Numbered from the stretch's first letter, positions 25,734 through 35,566 are shown. The stretch: DNA of 64,000 bases from Halalkalibacter okhensis (GCF_000787375.1 NZ_JRJU01000004.1:1-64000); one strand, 5' to 3'. The notes: a model not told the origin generated them from the sequence alone. Numbers and translations are program-made.

Positions 25734-26420
25734 CTATCCTGATATCTTTTTCATCCATTCTACGATTCCTATGTTTTCTTCGATTCGAAGCTGTTCTACG
25801 TTTTTATGGCCAAGAATGTTTCCATTTTTAATTAATATAACTTCATCAAGTATCGCTTCGATTTCTTTTATCTCATGTGTAGTGATTAGCACAACTTGGC
25901 GTTCTAAATTGATAAAGGAAATGAGTCCTTTGACAATCGAGTCACGCACCATTGGATCAAGACCTGACAGTGGTTCATCCATTAATATGACCGGTACATC
26001 TCTTGAGAGAGTTAATACGATTTTTAACCTCCCACGATTCCCTTTAGAAAGATGCTTAAGTTTAGCATTTCGATCCAAGTTCATGAACATGCGAATTTCT
26101 TCCGCTTTTTCAGCATTAAAATCAGCGAATTGTGATGCATAGAAATCTATCGTTTGGCCAACGTTATAAAAGCTATAATATTCATCTAACTCTGAGAGAT
26201 ACGACACTTGCTTAGCAATTCGATCGACTTTTATTCCATTAACCGTAATCGTCCCTTTTGATGGATGAGCCAAACCAGCAATTAATTTTAATGTCGTTGA
26301 TTTCCCGCTCCCATTTTCACCGACAAGTCCGATTATTTTTCCTTTTGTTAACTCAAGATCTACATCCTTTAATGCTACTTTATTCATAAACCTTTTCGTC
26401 ACTCCATTAAGATTAATCAC
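25734..26420 (-). CDS. ABC transporter ATP-binding protein
   Basis: About 228-aa ATPase with Walker A GENGSGKST, signature LSKGNRGRL (variant of LSGGQ), Walker B VILMDEPLSGLD and the H-loop TTHE. It pairs with the permease at 26803. The start is probably the GTG at 26420, which overlaps the GntR gene by 8 nt; an upstream in-frame TTG lacks a ribosome binding site. With the GntR regulator it resembles YtrA/B-type operons that respond to cell-wall stress or export small molecules. The substrate is unknown. Confidence 0.88.
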   Translation of the reverse strand: MINLNGVTKRFMNKVALKDVDLELTKGKIIGLVGENGSGKSTTLKLIAGLAHPSKGTITVNGIKVDRIAKQVSYLSELDEYYSFYNVGQTIDFYASQFADFNAEKAEEIRMFMNLDRNAKLKHLSKGNRGRLKIVLTLSRDVPVILMDEPLSGLDPMVRDSIVKGLISFINLERQVVLITTHEIKEIEAILDEVILIKNGNILGHKNVEQLRIEENIGIVEWMKKISG

Positions 26421-26799
26421 TGAAGTCCACCGCCTTGCCAATTTTTAAATATGCTTTCAAACCTTCTTCGATTTCATCATTAACATACCCCATCTCGTGC
26501 ATGCCTTTAACAAACGTCGAAATCTCCACTTCCTTAAGCTTCTCTCTCATTTCATGTAAGATTTGGTCGTTGTCTGTAACAAACGTTCCTTGACCTCGTT
26601 TCGTTTCCACAATCCTCATCCCTTCTAACTCACGGTATGTTCGTTGTACCGTATTTGGATTGACGCTCGCTTGAATTCCCATATCGCGTACAGACGGGAG
26701 CTTATCTCCTGGTTTCAATTCACCGCGTAGAATTTGTTTTTTTATCCTTTCAGCAAGTTGGCTATAAATAGGTTGTGATGATTGGAACATATCTGTCAT
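26413..26799 (-). CDS. GntR-family regulator, YtrA subfamily
   Basis: 128 aa: a winged helix (about 10-75, ERIKKQILRGELKPGDKLPS, then NTVQRTYRELEGM) and only a short helical tail, the size of the YtrA subfamily, which typically regulates the ABC operon that contains it. It lies between permease and ATPase genes, overlapping the ATPase gene by 8 nt and 3 nt after the permease. Likely autoregulates the operon. Confidence 0.88.
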   Translation of the reverse strand: MTDMFQSSQPIYSQLAERIKKQILRGELKPGDKLPSVRDMGIQASVNPNTVQRTYRELEGMRIVETKRGQGTFVTDNDQILHEMREKLKEVEISTFVKGMHEMGYVNDEIEEGLKAYLKIGKAVDFSD

Positions 26800-26802
26800 A
26801 TC

Positions 26803-27600
26803 TTACACCTCTACTTTTCGATCTAACATCCAACTGGCGGCAGCAAATAAGGCGACAACGACAAATGCCTCAAATACGTAAGCACCAAAATAAAAACTAA
26901 TATTTCCTACATCCGTTTTCACTTCTGTCCCTGTTTCTAAATTCGTTGATATATTTATACTCTCTGTTATACCTGTAAGGTGCACCTCACCCCAATTTGT
27001 TAATACATCATAGAGTTCAGTCATTTTAAACCAGCTATATGCAAAAGAGGTTCCAATGAAAATAGCTAAAGTCGCTAAAAAGCTTAAAAAGGATCCTAAA
27101 TAACTAGTAAATAATAAGTAAATCATCCAATAGAAAATAGCGTATACCCCAAAACTAATGGCGAGCAAAAGAAGGTGAGTCCCTGCCAATAACCCTAGAT
27201 TTGTTATATCTATCATCTGCAATTGCTCCGAAATACTTTCAGATCGATTAACGGCGATTAATAAAGTCGAACCTGTAATAAGAAGCGTCAAAAGCATCGA
27301 TAACAACCCTGCTGTTAATTTTGCTAAAAGCAGTCCATAACCAGGCATTGTACTATGAAGCCACAAATGGAGTTTTTTCCTTTCCATATGCAAGCTATTA
27401 AGCATGTAATAAATTAAATAAAATACTAGAAGTCCGGATAAAACTAAAGCGACTCCCAAAAACGATTCCCATACCACGTTATAACGCGAACCGAAATACG
27501 CCGCAATGGCCAATGCAATGAAAAATGCAATGATCGGACCTAACAAAGCGGCCATCCCTAATCTCATTTCTTTTTTTAATAAACGTACCCAAGCAGTCAT
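26803..27600 (-). CDS. ABC transporter permease
   Basis: 265-aa membrane protein with about six helices, first gene of the GntR/ABC operon. Hydrophobic segments start near residues 17, 45, 100, 140, 175 and 240. No specific family beyond ABC-2-like permease can be given. AAGGAGGTCATTAA precedes the ATG, and the promoter lies at 27645-27673. Confidence 0.8.
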   Translation of the reverse strand: MTAWVRLLKKEMRLGMAALLGPIIAFFIALAIAAYFGSRYNVVWESFLGVALVLSGLLVFYLIYYMLNSLHMERKKLHLWLHSTMPGYGLLLAKLTAGLLSMLLTLLITGSTLLIAVNRSESISEQLQMIDITNLGLLAGTHLLLLAISFGVYAIFYWMIYLLFTSYLGSFLSFLATLAIFIGTSFAYSWFKMTELYDVLTNWGEVHLTGITESINISTNLETGTEVKTDVGNISFYFGAYVFEAFVVVALFAAASWMLDRKVEV

Positions 27601-27644
27601 TTAATGACCTCCTTATTTATTATCAGTATTACTGTATTAATTAA

Positions 27645-27673
27645 ATAGTACACTAATACAAAAGTACAGTCAA
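27645..27673 (-). promoter_or_regulatory. promoter of the permease-GntR-ABC operon, possible operator
   Basis: Minus strand: TTGACT (27668-27673), a 17-nt spacer, TACTAT (27645-27650). AGTGTACTA in the spacer/-10 region and TAATACAGTA just downstream form an imperfect inverted repeat, a candidate YtrA-type operator. A smaller palindrome CAGTAATACTG follows. Confidence 0.55.
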
Positions 27674-27753
27674 TCTCTTCATTCCATTTTTTCACATTTG
27701 GGCTTTTTAGAAAAAGGCCTTGAAGCAATAAACGGAACCGTTGCTTTGTTTTA

Positions 27754-27816
27754 AGCCTCCTAAAGTCGGCTGCCGGTGCAAACTTGCTTTGCACCGGCAG
27801 CCGACTTTAGGAGGCT
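27754..27816. repeat. 29-bp perfect inverted repeat
   Basis: Arms 27754-27782 and 27788-27816 are perfectly complementary over 29 bp with a 5-nt loop CTTGC; each arm runs from AGCCTCC through GCCGGTGC. No T tract follows on either strand, so it is not a standard terminator. It lies between the ABC operon promoter and the dctP terminator. Confidence 0.9.
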
Positions 27817-27949
27817 CATGTTTCTCGTAGCAGGCACGCAACGTGTGGAGCCATTCTGTTTTCTCAAATTTACTAAAATGGACTTTTTTAATCTCTTCCT
27901 CAAGAGTTCTTTTTTAGCTTTAATGCTAATCTCCCTGAATAGAGCACAA

Positions 27950-27985
27950 AAAAGACTGTTGAGTTATGGCACTCAACAGTCTTTT
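27950..27985 (-). terminator. dctQMP terminator
   Basis: Perfect 15-bp stem AAAAGACTGTTGAGT / ACTCAACAGTCTTTT right after dctP, with A/T tracts on both sides. Confidence 0.88.
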
Positions 27986-27995
27986 CGTTTACTCA

Positions 27996-29099
27996 TTATT
28001 GCTGTGCAGCAATTTCTTCTTCAAGTAACTCTAGCATTTCGCGGCCTTCATCACCAACAACTTCATCGCGGAAGAAGTCACGAACTGGCATCGCTAGCTC
28101 ACGGAACGCTTCACGTTCTTCTTCTGTTAACTCGTATACTTCTGTAGGGTTAGCTGTATCATTTTCAATTGACTCTAATAACGCTTCGTTCATTTCCGCT
28201 TGCATTTCAAATACTCTTGGCTGCATTTCTTCTACCGTTTCATCAATTAATGCACGAATGTCTTCTGGTAAACCGTTATAAAAATCTGGGTTTACTGTAG
28301 TCATCGCAACATAATTGTTATGGTTTGAAATCGTCATATGATCTTGTACTTCATGAAATGACGCATCTTCAATAAAGAAGATTGGGTTTTCTTGTCCGTC
28401 TACGACTCCACGATCAAGTGAAGTATACAATTCAGACCAGCTAAGTGGAGATGGATCTGCACCATAAGCACGGTAAGATTCCATGATTAATGGCGACTCT
28501 TGTGTACGCATTTTAAAGTTTTCAAAATCTGCCGGTGTACGCAGTTGGTTGCTTCCTGTCCATTGCATTGCACCTTCAGTGAAGAAAGCTAATGGCTTAA
28601 TGTTATGAGCCTCATACATACCAGCTAATTGTGTATTTAACGCTTCACTTGTGTTTAAAATTTCTTGTGTTACTTCTTGATCATCTGGGAACAAGAATTG
28701 TAATGCAAACACTTGACCTTCTGCTACCATTCCACCTGTAAATCCAGGAGAAACGATGGCGAATTCCACGATTCCATTTTGAAGTTGCTCAACCTGATCC
28801 ACTTCACTACCAAGTTGACCAAACTCAAATACGTCAATGTTAATTTGTCCATCCGATTTCTCGTTAATTAATTCAGCAAATTCTGCTGCATACTCATATT
28901 GAACTTGACCTTGTACTTCTTCGGTTACAAACTGCCAGTTATACGTTTCACCCGAATCAACGGCAGCACCGTCATCTCCGGCACCTTCATCAACTGTGCC
29001 TCCGTCTGTTCCTGCATCTTCACTACCACAAGCAGCTAAAGCCAATGTTAATGCTCCTGCTACAGCAAATGATTTCCATCCTCTTTTTTTAAAAAGCAT
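27996..29099 (-). CDS. dctP: TRAP transporter solute-binding protein (DctP)
   Basis: 367-aa extracytoplasmic binding protein of the DctP family. The signal peptide ends in the lipobox LALAACGS, followed by an acidic Gly/Asp linker, so it is lipid-anchored. The DctP core includes WSELYTSLDRGVVDGQENP and the conserved Arg in FENFKMRTQESP that contacts the substrate carboxylate. Likely ligands are organic acids. The ATG at 29099 follows GGGGG; the adjacent TTG upstream is not preferred. Last gene of the dctQ-dctM-dctP operon. Confidence 0.92.
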   Translation of the reverse strand: MLFKKRGWKSFAVAGALTLALAACGSEDAGTDGGTVDEGAGDDGAAVDSGETYNWQFVTEEVQGQVQYEYAAEFAELINEKSDGQINIDVFEFGQLGSEVDQVEQLQNGIVEFAIVSPGFTGGMVAEGQVFALQFLFPDDQEVTQEILNTSEALNTQLAGMYEAHNIKPLAFFTEGAMQWTGSNQLRTPADFENFKMRTQESPLIMESYRAYGADPSPLSWSELYTSLDRGVVDGQENPIFFIEDASFHEVQDHMTISNHNNYVAMTTVNPDFYNGLPEDIRALIDETVEEMQPRVFEMQAEMNEALLESIENDTANPTEVYELTEEEREAFRELAMPVRDFFRDEVVGDEGREMLELLEEEIAAQQ

Positions 29100-29162
29100 C
29101 AAATACCCCCTGTTTTTTTGTAATCTATTTAGTAGGAATGTCTCAACCTAATTCTGTATGTA

Positions 29163-30431
29163 CTACAGCAAGAACAGTGAGATTTCCTCAAATAGTATAA
29201 TTAGCACCGACGCGATTAGAAGCATCACAATATACGGTGGTGTCCCTTTAATGACATCCAAATACGATTTGTTAAATACCGCACTAGCGGTAAAGATATC
29301 AACCCCAAATGGCGGGGTGGCGGATCCTAGAGCCGCTTGGAATACAATCACAATCCCTAAATGAATGGGGTCTACTCCTGCAGACATCGCCGCTGGATAA
29401 AAAATCGGCGTTAAGATTAAGATCACAACAATCGGATCGACAAACATACAGCCGATAAAGAAAAAGATGGCTACGATCAACAAGACTTGCAATGCTGTTG
29501 GATCCGATCCTAAAACGGTCTCTGTCAGCATTTGCGGAATTCTAGCATATGAGATAAGCCATGAAAAAGCTTGCCCCGCCGCAACTAAAATGAAGACCGC
29601 TGACGTAACAAGGCCCGTCGATAAAGCAATTCGCGGAACATCCGGAATTTTTATCGTTCTAAAAATAAGAAGCTCTAAAATTAATGCATATAACACAGAA
29701 ATTCCAGCTGCTTCGGTTGGACTAAAGATTCCAAAATAGATCCCACCGACTATAATAACTGGAAATCCTAAAGGAAATAGCGCTTTAGTTGTTACATTCC
29801 AACGTTCTTTCCAAGAATATTTCTTCGCTCTTGGGATGTTATAAATTTTGGCATGAATGTAGCTATAGATGGCAAACATCGCAAAGATTAAAAGTCCAGG
29901 ACCAATCCCTGCTATAAATAAATCACCAACAGATACTCTTGGTGCTGCTAGTGCATAAATGATCATTCCAATACTTGGTGGAATGAGTAATGCGATATCA
30001 CTCGCATTAATAATAAGCGCAATCGCACTGGAGTCTTTATACCCGACTGATAATAGCCGCTTTCGCATCGGCGTACCAATCGCAACAACGGTAGCTTGTG
30101 TAGAACCTGAAATGGAACCAAATAACGTACACGCCGCAGCTGTTGTAATCGCATATCCCCCGCGTAAATGCCCTACAAACGCTCCAACAAAGTCTAATAG
30201 CCGTTTCGATGTTTTTCCCGTAGACATAATGTCAGCTGCAAAGATAAACAGCGGAACCGCTAGTAGAACGTAAGATGATATTCCTTCCATCATCTGTTGT
30301 ACAAGAAACATTGGGTCAACGTTTGGCATAAAGAAAAGTACTACGACTATGGATGCTGCAATCATTGGAATCATCATCGGGAACCCTAATATAAGCAAAA
30401 CGATCATAATCGTTAACATAGTTGCTATCAT
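29163..30431 (-). CDS. dctM: TRAP transporter large permease (DctM)
   Basis: 422 aa with about 12 membrane helices. DctM patterns include SSYVLLAVPLFIFAADIMS, FGSISGSTQATVVAIG and the C-terminal FQAALGSATPPFGVDIF. It forms the Na+-driven transport channel with DctQ. GAGGAAACTGAGA precedes the ATG. Second gene of the operon. Confidence 0.94.
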   Translation of the reverse strand: MIATMLTIMIVLLILGFPMMIPMIAASIVVVLFFMPNVDPMFLVQQMMEGISSYVLLAVPLFIFAADIMSTGKTSKRLLDFVGAFVGHLRGGYAITTAAACTLFGSISGSTQATVVAIGTPMRKRLLSVGYKDSSAIALIINASDIALLIPPSIGMIIYALAAPRVSVGDLFIAGIGPGLLIFAMFAIYSYIHAKIYNIPRAKKYSWKERWNVTTKALFPLGFPVIIVGGIYFGIFSPTEAAGISVLYALILELLIFRTIKIPDVPRIALSTGLVTSAVFILVAAGQAFSWLISYARIPQMLTETVLGSDPTALQVLLIVAIFFFIGCMFVDPIVVILILTPIFYPAAMSAGVDPIHLGIVIVFQAALGSATPPFGVDIFTASAVFNKSYLDVIKGTPPYIVMLLIASVLIILFEEISLFLL

Positions 30432-30484
30432 TCTCAGTTTCCTCGCAGTCTTTATTTAGTTTCCTAGCTTCATATTAATTATTG

Positions 30485-31000
30485 TTATGAATAATCCTTC
30501 TTTTCTTGAGCTAAGTACACTTCTTTTTCTTTAATATTCACCCACATATTGCGTAAAAATTGAATACCTCCAAGAACAAGCCCAACCGGTATAAACATGG
30601 CAAATAAGTACACAGGTACTTGCATGGCTGTCGTGACTCGTCCTGACTCAACAAGGGACATAAAGTATCCGTATGCAAACACAGACAACGTAAAGAGTAC
30701 AACAGCTGTTAAAGCCGGTATAAAGATTGCAAGTGCTTTTCGAATAGGAAATGGCGCTAAATCATAAAATGCCGACATGCTAATATGTCTGCCCTTTCTA
30801 GCGGCATAACTAATCCCCATAAAAGTAGCAACTGTGACGGCAAACCTACTTACTTCTTGATGAAAGGCCCAACTTGAACCGACAACAGCGCGACTGATTA
30901 CATTGCCCACTACCATAATCGCTATTAAAATGATCGAATAGCTTAAGATATGTTCTTCTAGTTTGACGATCCATCTATCTAGCGTTCGCAATGCTTTCAA
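30485..31000 (-). CDS. dctQ: TRAP transporter small permease (DctQ)
   Basis: 171 aa with four membrane helices. The family features SSWAFHQEVSRFAVTVATFMG and GRHISMSAFYDLAP are present. It complexes with DctM. The start appears to be a TTG with GGAGG 11 nt before it. First gene of the operon, 53 nt upstream of dctM. Confidence 0.9.
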   Translation of the reverse strand: MKALRTLDRWIVKLEEHILSYSIILIAIMVVGNVISRAVVGSSWAFHQEVSRFAVTVATFMGISYAARKGRHISMSAFYDLAPFPIRKALAIFIPALTAVVLFTLSVFAYGYFMSLVESGRVTTAMQVPVYLFAMFIPVGLVLGGIQFLRNMWVNIKEKEVYLAQEKKDYS

Positions 31001-31341
31001 CGAGTGATCTCCCTCCTTTTACAGAATTATCAAATTACATCAAATAGTTCAAAAAAACCAAGTACCATAATCATACTGGAAGAAACTTCCCATCTCAAAC
31101 GTGAAATGTACGCTTGTTCTTTCCTAACATTGCAAATTTCAGCCTCTGCCTAGCTAACACCACTCATCTAGCCTAATCCTCTATTCAACGCTTGTATATT
31201 CCTAAATGCTCCATCCGTATAGGCTAATATTCCTAATTAAAGGGCGAAAACATCTCAAACTGAAGACGAATCTAACGTCAACTAGGCACCATCTATTGAT
31301 CTCCTCCAAAAGTGATACTTGACCTCAAATATATGAAAAAA
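31001..31341. other. intergenic region upstream of dctQ
   Basis: About 340 bases between the pepA terminator and dctQ. It should hold the dctQMP promoter, but I cannot point to a clear one, and no operator palindrome stands out. Confidence 0.35.
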
Positions 31342-31371
31342 GCCTTCTATGAGTGGGTTCTCATAGAAGGC
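31342..31371 (-). terminator. pepA terminator
   Basis: Perfect 12-bp stem GCCTTCTATGAG / CTCATAGAAGGC, followed by TTTTTT on the minus strand. It lies about 150 nt after the pepA stop codon, leaving a long 3' UTR. Confidence 0.8.
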
Positions 31372-31520
31372 CAGTTATATTTTTAGTCCTTTTCCTTACT
31401 CAAGACTAGGGAAAAGGGGCACCATTATTTTTTTACCGCTCCCTACTCTTGTCTCATTTTTACACATCAAAAAAACATAACTTTATATCATTTTGCTCAT
31501 GTAAAAAGAAGGACCCAGCC

Positions 31521-33002
31521 TTAACCCTCTTTATTGATGACTACTTGAGCAAGTGTTCTGGCCATCGCTCCTGTGCCACCTAAAGGTCCAAGATTAGAGG
31601 CCTTTGATTGCCATGCGGTTCCTGCAATATCTAGGTGAACCCAAGGTGTATCTCCAGCAAATTCACCGATAAACAAACCAGCTGTAATACTTCCTGCTAA
31701 GCGCCCTGGTGCATTATTTAAATCAGCAACGTCACTTGTTTTAAGCATTTTTTTGTATGGAGCGTAGTTTGGCAGGCGCCAAATCCATTCACCGGTTTCA
31801 ACAGACGCCTCCAAAACATCCTCCATTAACTCTTCATTATTTGTCACTGCTCCTGTTGTGCAATCACCAAGAGCAATTAAAACAGCCCCTGTCAGTGTTG
31901 CTACATCAATGAGCGATGTGGCACCAAGCTGTTTCGCATACGTCATTCCATCTGCTAAAATCAAACGTCCTTCTGCATCCGTATTTCGTACTTCAATGGT
32001 TTTGCCGCTTAATGAAGTAATGACATCTCCTGGTTTTAGCGCCGATCCATTTAAAAGGTTTTCTGAAGACGGGATGACAGCTAAGACATTGACATTCGGT
32101 TTTACTGAACCGATAATATCCATCGCACCAAGTACAGCTGCAGCTCCCCCCATATCCATTTTCATTTGATGCATATTTTCACGTGGCTTGATTGAGATAC
32201 CACCAGAATCAAACGTTAAACCTTTCCCAACTAATCCGATACGCTCATCTGAATGAGGATTTCCTGTATATTTTAGGACAATCATTTTTGGAGGTTCATC
32301 GCTTCCCGCCGCTACCGCAAGCAACGCACCCATCCCTAGCTTCTCCATTTCATTACGTTCAAGAATCTCAAACTCAAATTCATGTTTTTTAGCTAATGTA
32401 ACTGCTTCATCCGCTAGGTCTGTCGGTGTCATTAAGTTTCCAGGTGTATTTACAAGCTTTCTGGCAAGATTGGTTCCTTGCCCATATGTATAGCCTACTT
32501 GCGCAGCTTGCTGTAGGTCCTCCTCTTCACCATATAAAAGAACTTCCTCTATGCTAACATCAACTTCATTTGTTTTTTCCTTATAATCTAAAACCGTATA
32601 GGTACCAAGAGCAAGTGCCTCACCGATTAAGACAGCTGCATCCTTTTTATCAACTGATTCACTAACAAAACTTTCAACAAGAAAAGCAACCTTTCTGGCT
32701 TTGTCTTTTCTTAACTGTTGACTTGCACTAGCCAACGCTTCACGAATTGATTCAGTCGTTGAATCTTCTTGTTTCCCAAGACCAACTACATAAATCGCTT
32801 CAGCTTTCACTCGATCCATCGGATATAGGATTGTTCTCTCTCCAAAGGCTGCTTTCTTTGATTTTTTTAGCTTGGAAATTTGGTTATGTAAGTCCTTATC
32901 AATCTTCTCTACTTCCGAATGCAATCCTGCTTCCTCATACATTCCTAGTACTAGTACATCAAGATCATTTTTTCCATCGAATACAGATAGCGTTTTAAAC
33001 AT
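31521..33002 (-). CDS. pepA: leucyl aminopeptidase (cytosol aminopeptidase, M17)
   Basis: 493-aa cytoplasmic Zn/Mn aminopeptidase that trims N-terminal residues from peptides. The M17 signature NTDAEGRLILAD is present, with metal and catalytic residues in LVGKGLTFDSGG, the KPRENMHQMKMDMGGAA segment and GDVITSLSGKTIEV. The start is the ATG at 33002 (MFKTLSV), preceded by AAGGAG at 8 nt; the frame is open 24 codons further. Equivalent to B. subtilis yuiE in the yuiD-yuiE-yuiF order, though yuiD is divergent here. Confidence 0.94.
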   Translation of the reverse strand: MFKTLSVFDGKNDLDVLVLGMYEEAGLHSEVEKIDKDLHNQISKLKKSKKAAFGERTILYPMDRVKAEAIYVVGLGKQEDSTTESIREALASASQQLRKDKARKVAFLVESFVSESVDKKDAAVLIGEALALGTYTVLDYKEKTNEVDVSIEEVLLYGEEEDLQQAAQVGYTYGQGTNLARKLVNTPGNLMTPTDLADEAVTLAKKHEFEFEILERNEMEKLGMGALLAVAAGSDEPPKMIVLKYTGNPHSDERIGLVGKGLTFDSGGISIKPRENMHQMKMDMGGAAAVLGAMDIIGSVKPNVNVLAVIPSSENLLNGSALKPGDVITSLSGKTIEVRNTDAEGRLILADGMTYAKQLGATSLIDVATLTGAVLIALGDCTTGAVTNNEELMEDVLEASVETGEWIWRLPNYAPYKKMLKTSDVADLNNAPGRLAGSITAGLFIGEFAGDTPWVHLDIAGTAWQSKASNLGPLGGTGAMARTLAQVVINKEG

Positions 33003-33205
33003 GTATATCACTCCTTCATATTCATTATACATGCAAGCTCCACTTATTTCGATAAACGAAATGATAACGGTCAATAAAATCTGGTCTATTAACGAACACT
33101 ACCCCTAACTACACCTCTTTTTATGATATAATGAGAAACGCAATCTTTTTTGAGAAAGCCCTGTATATTCAAGGAAACGAGTACGCTACTATCCACTTTT
33201 AGTAA

Positions 33206-33408
33206 GGCTGTTTCGTAAAGATTATATCTATCAAATAGTTTTGTAATGAATTTGAGGGATATCACTCGAATCTGTGCGGGATTCAAGGTAGGGCATGATC
33301 CCACAGGCGCAGCCGAGAAGACTCGGCACCTCCTGCGTATAACAAGTGGCCAGAACGCAAATGGGGCACGTAACCTAAAAAAAACAAAGTATGCGATAAC
33401 AAAACATC
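33206..33408. repeat. dispersed Bacillaceae repeat element, copy B
   Basis: About 200 bp, from GGCTGTTTCGTAAAGATTAT to CAAAGTATGCGATAACAAAA, with a core hairpin GCCGAGAAGACTCGGC and CACCTCCTGCG. It shares ends and core with copy A (13850-14064) but is more diverged. It fills most of the pepA-yuiD intergenic space. Confidence 0.65.
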
Positions 33409-33492
33409 CTAAAAAAAATAACTGAATAAAAGTTTGAATAGAAAAACTGTAAGGAATAGAACTAAGTATCTCGTTGGAGAAAGGACTTATTT

Positions 33493-33969
33493 ATGGAGAT
33501 TTTTAATAACTTTCCGTTATGGGCGGCATTGTTTGCCATTGGATTTGCTCAATTTGTCAAGGTTCCACTTGCTTTTATAGCAACAAGGAAATGGGAATGG
33601 TCCCTATTAACAAGTACCGGTGGAATGCCCAGTTCTCATTCAGCTGCTGTCACAGCTTTATCAACAGCTATCGCCTTGGAGTTCGGTCTTGATTCTTCCG
33701 TCTTTGCCATCGCAGCTGTATTTGGAATTATTGTCATGTTTGACGCAACTGGAGTAAGGCGGCATGCTGGCTACCATGCAACGGTCATCAATCAACTTGT
33801 CACCGATTTTAATAAACTTGTTTCAGAAGTAAAGTCGTGGCCTCAAAAAGAAGAAACAGAAAAAAGAAAAGAATTAAAAGAGCTCCTAGGTCACCAACCT
33901 ATTGAAGTTTTTTTCGGTGCTTTGCTAGGAATTTTCCTAACCTTACTTTTGCATGTGATTATTCATTAG
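33493..33969 (+). CDS. yuiD: DUF212 membrane protein YuiD
   Basis: 158-aa protein of the DUF212 family, distantly related to PAP2/haloperoxidase phosphatases. Three to four hydrophobic segments; the family motif GGMPSSHSAAVTALSTA carries the SxxH of the phosphatase site, followed by MFDATGVRRHAGYHA. Probably a membrane phosphatase, substrate unknown. A GGAGAAAGGA ribosome binding site precedes the ATG. It forms a two-gene unit with the next gene (14-nt gap). Confidence 0.9.
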   Translation: MEIFNNFPLWAALFAIGFAQFVKVPLAFIATRKWEWSLLTSTGGMPSSHSAAVTALSTAIALEFGLDSSVFAIAAVFGIIVMFDATGVRRHAGYHATVINQLVTDFNKLVSEVKSWPQKEETEKRKELKELLGHQPIEVFFGALLGIFLTLLLHVIIH

Positions 33970-33983
33970 AAAGGAGTGCGAGG

Positions 33984-34808
33984 ATGAGAATAATATCCAT
34001 CTGCCCAAGCAATACAGAGCTTGCGGCTTACTTAGATCTTACTTCCCATTTAGTTGGTATTGACGATTACTCAGATTGGCCAAACGAAATCAACAGCCTC
34101 CCACGACTTGGACCTGACCTTTCCATTCGTATGGATGACGTAGAAGCATTAAAGCCTGATCTCGTACTTGCTTCCCTTAGCGTACCTGGAATGGAACGGA
34201 ATATAGAGCAATTAGAAAAAAGAGGTATACCGCATGTTGTATATAACCCTAACTCATTAGAGGATATTAAAATTAACCTTCTCGATTTAGGAAAACGGAC
34301 AAATAAAGAAGCAAAGGCTCAAAAGGTAGTTCAGGTATATGACAACTTTCTACATATGTATGAAAAAAGAGCACAACAAGTAGATCCCGTTCGCTTGTAC
34401 TGGGAATGGTGGCCAAAGCCGGTTTTTACACCAGGAGGATTAAATTGGTTAACTGAAATGAGCAGACTAGCTGGTGGATTGAACGTCTTCAGCCATGTTG
34501 AGAAGGCAAGTGTTCAGACTGATTGGTCTACTGTGGCAGATCATTATCCTGATCACATTTGTCTAGCGTGGGTTGGTGTACAAACCGACAAAGTAAAACC
34601 GGAACTTCTTTGGAAGCGACCCAATTGGCCAAACTTAGATGCCCTTTTAAATAATCAAGTACATATATTAGAAGAACCTCTCTATTGCCGTCCATCACCA
34701 CGTCTTCTGCTTGGCTTAAAGAAATTAGCAGCCATCTTGCACCCTTCTATTATGCCTGCAGATGATGGCCTTGATCCCTTGCTTGAGGTTGATGTCGATT
34801 CAAATTGA
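33984..34808 (+). CDS. cobalamin-binding (BtuF-like) protein without signal peptide
   Basis: 274-aa protein with the class III periplasmic-binding fold (TroA/BtuF): start MRIISICPSNTELAAYLDLT, DYSDWPNEI, LKPDLVLASLS and the C-terminal helical region. Homologues are annotated as cobalamin-binding protein. It has no signal peptide or lipobox, so it is predicted to be cytoplasmic and not a normal ABC receptor. AAAGGAGTGCGAGG precedes the ATG. The function is uncertain. Confidence 0.8.
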   Translation: MRIISICPSNTELAAYLDLTSHLVGIDDYSDWPNEINSLPRLGPDLSIRMDDVEALKPDLVLASLSVPGMERNIEQLEKRGIPHVVYNPNSLEDIKINLLDLGKRTNKEAKAQKVVQVYDNFLHMYEKRAQQVDPVRLYWEWWPKPVFTPGGLNWLTEMSRLAGGLNVFSHVEKASVQTDWSTVADHYPDHICLAWVGVQTDKVKPELLWKRPNWPNLDALLNNQVHILEEPLYCRPSPRLLLGLKKLAAILHPSIMPADDGLDPLLEVDVDSN

Positions 34809-34819
34809 TCATTCAAAAC

Positions 34820-34858
34820 AAAGACGTGCTGAACGAAAGTCGTTTAACACGTCTTTTT
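34820..34858 (+). terminator. terminator
   Basis: Stem AAAGACGTG / CACGTCTTT with an inner AACGA/TCGTT stem, followed by TTTTT. Shared by the convergent yuiC gene. Confidence 0.8.
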
Positions 34859-34864
34859 TATCAT

Positions 34865-35566
34865 TTAATCAAACATTTGATTACGAAACACTTGGACAGC
34901 TTCATCATCATTCAATTGCCTAAACTCATCTTCCGACAAGCTTCCCTCACCTGTTTTGACAACAAATACTTCTACTTCTTGCTTACCCCATTGATTAAAA
35001 ACGTCACTTACCGTTTCATAATATAAATCAATTCGATTTCCCTTTATTGCCGATCCGGTATCTGCTACTACCCCATAACCATATCCTGGGATAAATAAAA
35101 CCGTACCAATCGGATAGACACTTGGGTCTGCTGCAATCGTGGAATAGACGTCACGTTTTACTTGCACGCCCGAGAAGGTTATGCCATAACTTGGATCTCC
35201 GGGATTTTTGCCTGTTGATTCATAACCTGCTGTATACCCTGTTGCCACAACTTTATGAGAAGGATATTTAGACCAATCAATCGCTTCCTCTAACGACACA
35301 GGTTCAGATTCTACAACTTCTTGTGACATCGATTGTTCTTCCGTTGTTACAGCTGGCAAGGACCTCGCTCTTACAGCCGTCCCTTTGTGTCCATTATTCC
35401 TAGCTGTATGTAGTACCTCTTCACGTTCATTTTCCAAGTTATTCATCATCCAATGTTGTAATTCAGCAGCACTCACACCAGAAAAAGTTTGAAATGTTGT
35501 AAACAATGCTGCTACAAATAGGCCGCTCATCAACACTCGACGACCAACTGCTTTCATGCTTAGCAC
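34865..35566 (-). CDS. yuiC: secreted 3D-domain protein YuiC
   Basis: 233 aa. Signal peptide or anchor at about 8-35, a variable linker, then a C-terminal 3D (MltA-like barrel) domain: [49 protein letters not shown] with the three conserved Asp. B. subtilis YuiC is a stationary-phase muralytic protein of this kind. The start is a GTG with GAGGAGTG before it. The last codons overlap a TTAATCAAACATTTGATTA palindrome. Confidence 0.88.
   Translation of the reverse strand: MLSMKAVGRRVLMSGLFVAALFTTFQTFSGVSAAELQHWMMNNLENEREEVLHTARNNGHKGTAVRARSLPAVTTEEQSMSQEVVESEPVSLEEAIDWSKYPSHKVVATGYTAGYESTGKNPGDPSYGITFSGVQVKRDVYSTIAADPSVYPIGTVLFIPGYGYGVVADTGSAIKGNRIDLYYETVSDVFNQWGKQEVEVFVVKTGEGSLSEDEFRQLNDDEAVQVFRNQMFD

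Noticed and set aside
27776-28147. 123-codon ORF on the plus strand over the 29-bp inverted repeat
   Set aside because: It starts inside the hairpin and runs opposite to dctP; it is a shadow with no ribosome binding site.
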